Shown here piece by piece: positions 57,345 to 64,000 of a stretch of 64,000 bases of DNA. The notes beneath the pieces were generated by a model. The model searched no databases. It was not told the DNA's origin and saw only the letters and a program-made list of their open reading frames with translations. This stretch comes from Halichondria panicea. Taxonomy: Eukaryota > Porifera > Demospongiae > Suberitida > Halichondriidae. Numbering within the stretch: position 1 is the stretch's first letter; each line of letters starts with the position of its first letter. A program made the translations under genes and the position numbers. The DNA is taken from NCBI RefSeq assembly GCF_963675165.1, contig NC_087377.1, positions 12,448,632-12,512,631 of the forward strand, read 5' to 3'.

Positions 57345-58815
57345 TATAAGGTGTCAACTTTCGAAGACATTTCTCGGTTTCAGCGAAGCATAACAAATTT
57401 CAACCCACACACTATCCACTAAAGTAACTGGAGAGCTACTTCATATCTTAATCATCTCACTAGTTTCAGCAGTGACTCCAGGAGGTTGAGGTGTTGAGGG
57501 TAGTGTCTGTGTTGTAGTGTCTCAGCACAGAGGGGGAGGAGGGAGGACACTCAGTTACCACATCCACTCACACCACTCAGCTCTCCAAACAGGACAATGA
57601 AACTGGAGGGGGGGGGTACAAGATTAGATTTGGTTAAAACTGCTATTCCGCATACCTCTGCAATTAATTCCTCTATTTACTACACAACACCTTCATAAGC
57701 TCACTTGAGGATTCTCTTGTATACACATTTTATCTACCACAACATCTACAAAAGCACGTACTCAGGTTAATTGGTTAAGGCCGTTTCACAAATACAGGCC
57801 ATAAATGAGGGTGCATTGCTGTCTATTCATTGTCATTGTGTAATGGTTTCATTGTGTACCTTTTTATTCGGGATTCATATTAGATACGTAAAATGGATCA
57901 GGATGATAACACCATTGCCATGGTTACTGCCTTGTTGTGTACATTAACTTGCTATTTACTTAAACCAAAGAACGCTGTCTCCAATAATCACCTTCATGGT
58001 TCAATCTTAGTATCAAAAGAAAGCTCTTACTACAGTGCAATAGAAACCAAGTGGATATTTAGGGCTGCTACCACGTATTTTGTACAATAGCATACAAATC
58101 ATAAATTTTCACACTTTTTGAGCATTTTTCAATAAAGTTGCTATAATCAGAGCTAAAATGAGCTCACACCAAATATCCACTTTGTTTCTAGTAAACCTCA
58201 CTAAAAGCTTTCTTTTGATATCAATATTGCCTTCTACAACTTGGTATTGGAGGCAGCATTTTCAAAATAATTGTTAAGGTAAGTCATATTTGGTCACAGT
58301 TAACGCACATATCAAGATAGTAACCATGGTAATAATGTTATCAGATAAAAGGTATTCCTGTTTACAATACATTTTGTGAAAAATAATGTGTAATTGACAA
58401 CATTTTTTTACAAAAAATGGTAGTTCTTTATAGTACACTTTTTCTTCAATTTCAATAAAAAACGGCCTTAACCTACCTGAGTACCCTTATCACAAATACC
58501 TTCGTCAAGCTAGCATACCTTTATCCCATACCCCACTATACCATAAAGCTCTACACATCGTCATGGAAACACTACAACAGTACACTCACCAGTCGTCTCT
58601 CGTACGATTTCAGACACTCCTTGTTCACCTGTGTGTGTGTGTGCGCGTGCATGCGTGATAAGGATCTCAACTAACAATTTGTGCTGCAGAAATATCATGG
58701 ATTTGGCTAGCTTGTCCATATTTGTTTTCCAAGCACGAAAACTCACCACTTTGTGGATGTGCTGCTCTACCAGCTGCACTCCCCTGGTCTGTGTGACCAC
58801 CCTCCAGGTCTCCTG
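57345..58815 (-). pseudogene. Fragments of the HEAT-like gene, copy epsilon
   Basis: Minus-strand blocks: about 58745-58815 (TWRVVTQTRGVQLVEQHIHK, 5' part lost), 58588-58630 (decayed VNKECLKSYERRL with a GT run before it), about 57466-57600 (a GELSGVSGCGD...-type block). Other exons are absent and a TIR element splits the region. It follows directly downstream of an intact receptor. Confidence 0.5.
57765..58490. mobile_element. TIR element with nested long hairpin
   Basis: Ends read GTACTCAGGTTAATTGGTTA and, inverted, TTAACCTACCTGAGTAC, followed inward by AAGGCCGTTT on both sides. Inside, TCAAAAGAAAGCTCTTACTA near 58012 pairs with AAAGCTTTCTTTTGATAT near 58205, giving a second hairpin. A 65-codon open frame inside (57893-58090) has no homologue in the window and is taken as chance. 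Confidence 0.65.
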
Positions 58816-58859
58816 AGGGGGAGGGAGAGATAGTGAAATACAATGGAACAATAACGAAG

Positions 58860-59967
58860 GACCCTACAAATTTCCTATGCAAAATAATTCCGAGCGAAGC
58901 AAGGCTCTAATCAGATTCATTTTGGTGGTGGTAGCTAGCTAGTGGACACATTCATTAGAACTATAGTGGCTTAATTTGGTTGCTGCAGACGTACGGTTAA
59001 TTGACTTCAAAGTTAATTGGACTAGTTACAATCTGCAAGGACAATTAACCTCTCAATCCCATAGACACCAACAAAACAGTGTCTAACTCAATGGGTGACT
59101 CATTTAGATAAAACGCGTGTGCAAGCTCTCTTTTTGTGTTTAGAAACCGTGACTATGATGAAAGTAAGCATAAAGAAAAAGGTGTGTCAAACCTTGGAAG
59201 AAACTCCACACATTCACACTCTTAGCAGTGGCGTAGCCAGGGGGTGGAAAAGGAGGCTAATGCCCCCCTTTCTGGATCTCTACTACTTAGCTCAGATTAG
59301 TGTATCTGATTATCTAGCTGAGCACGTACCCCTTTTCTTCTGAATCTTGCTGCTGTTAGCTAGTAGCCCACCACCACTGACGATCTTGCACCTCTGATAG
59401 CTTGGATGGCCGAGCGTAGGAGGGAGAAGGGTAAGCGACACCTTACCCAGCATAGGGTGAAGGTGGCGGCGGTGGGTGTTAATTTTTTAACTGCAATAAT
59501 ACTTCATGTAAAGGTTAAAGGGTGGGATACAAAGCATAACAGGAAAAATAATTACTATGCGGAGCGGAGCTGAGTTCAGTTGAATTTGAATCCTGGCATA
59601 GCCAGGTCCATAGTATATAGTCTCGCACCAGCCCCGATTAAAAATTGGGTCTGGAGAACTTCCTATCAACGAGTTGTGCAAGGCTTTAAGTGGGTGATAG
59701 TAAATAGTGGTCACAAATATCATGTTGATGATGACCACAGTGTGGTTGCAATAATGTGAAAACCACAGTTCTGCACATAAATTATGTAATTGAGAGTCCT
59801 CGGTTCTCAGTGCTCAAATCAGGATGGATCTACATATGCAAGAAGGAGAGAGGCTATTAACACTAATTGGCTACTGAAACTTTCTTATATAATTGAAATA
59901 TAGTGCATGATTTTACTACAAAACATTTGGCGCCCATTAAAAATTATGATTGGTAAGACTTTGGCTT
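58860..59967. other. No gene recognised
   Basis: Intergenic. The phrase GGCGTAGCCAGGGGGTGG near 59231 is typical of transposon ends, and CGTGACTATGATGAAAGTAAG near 59147 repeats sequence near 49.69 kb. Nothing else is recognisable. Confidence 0.5.
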
Positions 59968-59976
59968 GGTAAGACC

Positions 59977-60505
59977 ATAGATAGAGTAGAGAGGGATTGG
60001 AAACGGAAGTGATTCACGTGATGTTTTACAATGAAGTCTACGTAGTGGCTCTGGGACCATCCGTGTATCTCCTCATAACTCCCGCAAAAGCCCGGGAAAC
60101 TTATTGTGTCAAGCATACATCTCAGAGCTACCCCCATTACTGAATCACATGCCCCCTGATAGTAGGTATCAATTGGAAACAAAGAAAATATTATCTCGAT
60201 TGTCGTGAAGTAGCTAGAGGTACACAGAGCGCTTTTTCATGCTTGTGTTCCTATAGTGCCTTTGATATAGCTAAGGCGTTGTAACTAAATAGTGTCCTGT
60301 GTCCCAAATGGCCTCAAGTATTAGAGAAAGTTAATGTTTAGCAGCAGAACTGCTCGTGGACTTTTTTACAGAGAGCAACACAATTCTAATAAATTATTCA
60401 TGTTTAGCCCTCGCGTTAAAAAGTAAGCCTCGATTAAAACCGCGGAGATACACAGATGGTACTTCGAGGGTACTTCCGTTTCCAATCCCTCTTTACTCTA
60501 TCTAT
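59977..60505. mobile_element. Non-autonomous TIR element with 9-bp TSD
   Basis: Ends read ATAGATAGAGTAGAGAGGGA and, inverted, TCCCTCTTTACTCTATCTAT, about 34 bp with few mismatches. A perfect 9-bp duplication GGTAAGACC flanks the element (59968-59976 and 60506-60514). It is MULE-like by target-site size; no transposase. A truncated relative lies near 36.8-36.9 kb. Confidence 0.82.
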
Positions 60506-60864
60506 GGTAAGACCTAACCCTATAACCACTAAAAATCATGTGGTCAATTAAAATGTTTTTTCCAATTACTGAATTCTGTATTGTGGTACCGTAGTTTATG
60601 TAATTAATTACAGCGCCAGTCTAATTGTTGGCCATAATTATACTACCATAATAATTATGTTTTATCATAGATAGAACTATCTATGGGTTTCAGTCTCACA
60701 AAAATAATTATGGCACTGTAATTACATCATATCTCTGTCAGAAGGAACCCCAACCCCGCTGAGTCGGCACTTTAATCGCATTCCTGAGCATTCTTGAGTG
60801 TTTATCTTTCTTGTATAATACGTCTCCTGGTCTAGTCTATGAATCATCTGAGTAGTTCATTGCC

Positions 60865-60932
60865 AGACTACCTCGATTCCAGGCTGCGAAGAGAAAGGCT
60901 TTCTCTTCGCGGCATGGAATTGAGGCTATTGC
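60865..60932. repeat. Hairpin of the CCTCGATTCCAGGC family
   Basis: CCTCGATTCCAGGCTGCGAA and AAAG pair with CTTTCTCTTCGCGGCATGGA and onward, almost without a loop. The sequence just downstream (TAGCTTCGATCCCAGGCCGC) is another end of the same family. From 60935 to 61510 no gene is seen. Confidence 0.65.
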
Positions 60933-61510
60933 TACACTGCACCGTACCTAGCTTCGATCCCAGGCCGCTCTTCCTCGAAGAGGCCTTGTGAAGGAGTCTA
61001 CACCGTGCAATGGCTACTTGCAGGAGACTGGGAACCACTTGACCTTAGCTAAGGTGGATTTATCCAAACTTCTCTTGCAGACTGCTTCAAGTCTAGTTTT
61101 TGTGTCTGTAAGTTTAAAACATATTTTGCAGGGGTCAAATATTTGCCAATTTTAGAGATATAATCAAAAGTCTTGCTCTTGTACTAGCCTCGATATCGTG
61201 TGCGGCTTGTTCTCGAGGTCACCGCACAGCTTGGCTTTGATATTATTATCTCTGCTTCTGAGCAAAATTGGCGAAAATAAAATTTGACCCACCCCTGAAA
61301 AATAGCCATAAATCCTCATTCACACCTCTAGTTTTCTCGGCATGTAGTCCAGTGGAGGCATGGCCCGGCAAGGAGGCCTCAGTTGTAGTGAAGAGATTGT
61401 CTGCATGCTAGTTGGGCGGAGTCCAACCCTCTACGTAGTTGGTAGTTGGGCGTGGCTCGACCGTCCCCTCCCGTCAGGGGACGCTCTATATAGCGCTTCT
61501 TATGTCAAGT

Positions 61511-62330
61511 TAGATGGGCGTGCCCGTCCCCAGCCATAAAATGGGGGGACGGGTTTCAGTCCTTGTTCTGCCATGCAGCACCAATCAGATTGCAGACTGC
61601 TTACGTAATACATTTCAGCACCAATCAGATTGTATACATGTAGTTCTTACGTAATGCATTCCTTGGCTTAGATAAATAGAACTTTTTATTTGGGCAGGAA
61701 ATGCTGCATCCACAGTGTGGGTTTTAATGCAGGTCCTGTATACTATATAGACATGAACAAAAGACAAGAAAGTAGAAAAATAATGGCTTAGTTGCAGTTG
61801 CATGGAGAACAGTTTGTGTATATACTGTTCTTGAATGCTGGTACTGTTTTTGTTTTCTTGAGTTCTTGAGGAAGCGCATTGTACTTGAGAGCTCCTTGAA
61901 AACTCGGTGGATGGTCTTGGAAGGTGGAGGTTATCTTGTCCACGAGTTGTTACTTGTGCTTGTCTGCTACTGTGTTCAGAGTTCTTTGTGAATAGTTCTT
62001 GCAAGTACTTAGGTGCAGTTTTAATGATGCTGCGGTGGACTTGTACCAGCATAAGCTCTTCTCGACGCTGTTCTAGAGTAGTCCATCGCTACGCAGCGGT
62101 GAACTTGGAATGACCCTCATGCCATAATTCTGGATGCTCTCAACTTGATCTTTGAGCTTGCTGCTTGCTTGCTTCCCAGCTCCTCCCCTTCTCTGCAGCA
62201 AGCTGAGCTCTGTGGTTAGAGGCGCGGTTAATATTAACTCATAGTTAGTACGGGAACATCAGAAGGAATGCTGATAAGGCTGAAACCCGTCCCCCCCTTT
62301 TTATGGCTGGGGACGGGCACGCCCATCTAG
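61511..62330. mobile_element. TIR-bounded element containing LINE sequence
   Basis: The left arm TAGATGGGCGTGCCCGTCCC and the right arm, its complement ending GGGCACGCCCATCTA, pair over about 50 bp; both go on to GACGGGTTTCAG. No clean target duplication is seen. The element ends 85 bp before the start codon of the last receptor. Confidence 0.65.
61640..62165 (-). mobile_element. LINE reverse-transcriptase C-terminal remnant
   Basis: The minus strand, with two frameshifts, reads VESIQNYGMRVIPSSPLRS, then LEQRREELMLVQVHRSIIKT, APKYLQELFT, and after a shift QGALKYNALPQELKKTKTVP. This is the usual order at the C-terminal end of non-LTR retrotransposon polyproteins. It is not functional and lies inside the inverted-repeat element. 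Confidence 0.6.
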
Positions 62331-62414
62331 ATTAAAGTATAGTACAAGTCAAGTCTGAGTGTATTTATACAAAATACCTTCAAGTTACAGTGTAACTTCG
62401 CAAGAGGAGATCTC

Positions 62415-64000
62415 ATGGCTGTTAAGATATGGCATTCTTTTGTCTTCAAAATATTGGTGTATGCTGGTAAGCTAATCTAGTCTCTCTAGACAGTGAATTA
62501 ATAAGTATTCCACTCTCACAGTTATAATACAATGGTTGGTTGCAGGTATACGCTTGGTGCTTGGTGGTCTGACTCGTGACTACACTGAAACCCCCTGTGC
62601 TGGTGATATGATCTCCCTCACTTGTACAGTGCCTGGGGCTTTACTGGAATGGGACGTGCCTGAACCAACGAGGGACATACAACTTGATGCTGGATCTGTA
62701 GTCCCATTCCAACGAAATCAGTACACAATTAACACAGCTGTGTTGACGTTGAATTCCACCAGTTCAATGTTCTCCTCCAGTTTGAGTTTCCCTGCAACGG
62801 ACGGGATCACTATTGGTTGTTTTCCTCTAACAGAGCCAATGATGAGGAACGAACTCACCATACTGACAGCAAGTAAGGTTCTGGGTTCTGTAGAGACATT
62901 ATGACAGGACTATGAACCTTTTCTCTACAGCTGCTCCTTTACAACCGAATGGATTCAGTAACTCAATTTTGAGTACTTTAGCAAACAAAGTTAATGTTTC
63001 TGTTCGTTGGGATCCTCCTAATGGCAGAAATGATATCACCTACACAGTGACTATCTCACCTCCGGCCCAGCTCTCTGCAACTGTCACCTCTGTCACTGTG
63101 ACTGCTCAGTATAATGTGGACTACACTGTCAGTGTTGTGGCTACCAATTGTGCTGGGAACAGTACGGCAGCTGAGTACAACTTTAGGATTGGTGAGTTTT
63201 ATTTTTGACACACAGTGTCAACTCCTCCTCAGGCAATTACTGTCCTGTGTTGACCAACCCCATGAATGGAGTGTTTGGACCAACCACCAACAGTTTGCCA
63301 GGATCCACGATAACCATCCAGTGTGATGCTGGGTATGTGTCTACTGTTACAATGGTGACATGTGAGGGTACACTCATGTGGAGTCCAGACCCTGAGGCTA
63401 TTGAGTGTACATCACTAACCACACATACTCCCACAACTCGTGAGTTAAGCTTGTGGCTGTGTATGGATATATTAATTTTATTTTGTGTTAATTTTTCACA
63501 CAGTCCCCCCTCAAATGAATTGCACAGCTTCACTACCCCCACCACGAAATGGCACCATCAGTGGTCATTCAGTACCAGCTATTCCTGGTACACGAGTGGC
63601 CTTTCAGTGTGACGATGGACTGTTCCCTGAGGGAATAATGACTGTCACCTGTCTAGCTACAGGAGAGTGGGACAGGAACACGGGGGAAATTGTCTGCAGA
63701 GGCAAGCGTATTTATTACTTGCATACACTTGTAATCATAATTATTCTCTCCTGAACCAACTACAGCTGCTCTTTGTAATTGCGCCAGCCTATCTGATAGG
63801 AGTCAATTTGATGCAGCTGTCTCCATCAGTGTGGTTGTCACGGCAGCTCTATTCACAGTCATTGGATTGTTGATGGGACTCTTGATAATGTATTTGCTCA
63901 TGCGTAAGAAGGCAGCGTACTCCCCGTCAGCTGAAGGTCAAGCTAATGTAGGACACACTGTACCAGCTGGTCCTGTTTATGAGGAGGTGTCACCCAAAGA
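62415..64000 (+). CDS. Subfamily X receptor with two CCP domains (cut by window end)
   Basis: Exons 62415-62466 (MAVKIWHSFVFKILVYAG), 62546-62872 (Ig-like: CAGDMISLTC, W, ITIGC), 62931-63191 (FN3: VSVRWDPPNG), 63233-63439 (CCP1), 63504-63701 (CCP2: FQCDDGLFPEG, CLATGEWD), 63766 to the window end (stalk, TM, tail to GPVYEEVSPK). All joins are phase 1. The intron after CCP2 starts GCAAGC, a GC-AG intron, as in the pseudogene at 14.1 kb. The signal and Ig exons differ strongly from the other X genes while FN3, CCP1 and the tail are close to them, so the 5' part may have been exchanged. The stalk has the short CNC form. No lesion is seen; the last codons lie outside the window. Confidence 0.8.

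Noticed and set aside
57893-58090. 65-codon plus-strand open frame
   Set aside because: It lies wholly inside a TIR element and its nested hairpin, with no related protein elsewhere in the window.
59095-59343. 82-codon plus-strand open frame
   Set aside because: It spans a GGCGTAGCCAGG transposon-end phrase and a block repeated at 49.7 kb; more likely decayed repeat.
1-64000. Bacterial operons, CRISPR arrays, tRNA or rRNA genes
   Set aside because: No ribosome-binding sites, spaced identical repeats with unique spacers, or conserved RNA folds were seen; genes are intron-rich and eukaryotic.

Overview
The window is eukaryotic and animal-like. It is AT-rich, and its genes are split into small domain-sized exons by short GT-AG introns, mostly 50-250 bp. 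The proteins combine signal peptides, Ig-like, fibronectin III and sushi (CCP) domains with single membrane spans, and one carries a death-domain-like region. Small introns, many short inverted-repeat transposons and metazoan receptor domains suggest a marine invertebrate, most likely a demosponge. That assignment is inference; nothing in the sequence names the species. No rRNA, tRNA, CRISPR or bacterial gene was seen.

The core is a tandem family of plus-strand receptor genes, read here by assembling exons. Subfamily X (Ig, FN3, one or two CCP, TM, tyrosine tail) is found at 14.1-15.6 kb (pseudogene), 47.8-49.2 kb, 55.4-56.8 kb and 62.4-64.0 kb (cut by the window end). Subfamily Y (Ig, FN3, three CCP, TM, tail) is found at 34.1-35.9 kb, 37.3-39.2 kb (pseudogene), 40.5-40.9 kb (5' fragment) and 41.1-43.1 kb. 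Every intron in the family is phase 1, so whole domains can be lost, gained or skipped in frame. The cytoplasmic tail (GPVYEEVSPK then NQAYGPxGL) is nearly identical in all copies while the ectodomains diverge. Such a cluster would suit recognition and signalling at the cell surface, for example immunity or self/non-self recognition, but that role is inference.

Three other receptor-type genes share the region. A minus-strand gene at 9.4-13.2 kb (10 exons, 486 aa) joins a cysteine-rich ectodomain, one TM and a cytoplasmic death-domain-like module. A plus-strand gene at 21.0-23.1 kb (7 exons, 550 aa) has Ig and FN3 domains and a tail with four YxxI/V motifs, two of them in ITAM-like spacing. 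A gene at 26.7-28.8 kb has a tandemly triplicated FN3 exon and ends right after a hydrophobic segment, like a GPI-anchor signal.

Between the receptors lie repeated minus-strand fragments of an unrelated gene coding a helical, HEAT-like protein (0.4-2.5, 17.8-18.2, 44.2-46.1, 49.9-53.9 and 57.4-58.8 kb). Four of these sit just downstream of a receptor copy, so the array probably grew by duplicating a two-gene block.

The rest is repeat-rich: terminal-inverted-repeat elements with clear target duplications (two with 9 bp, MULE-like; one with TTAA, piggyBac-like), a palindromic MITE family with about seven copies, LINE reverse-transcriptase fragments, a 0.8 kb minisatellite and GT microsatellites. 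All gene models come from reading exons by eye and checking that splice phases add up; none has transcript support here.
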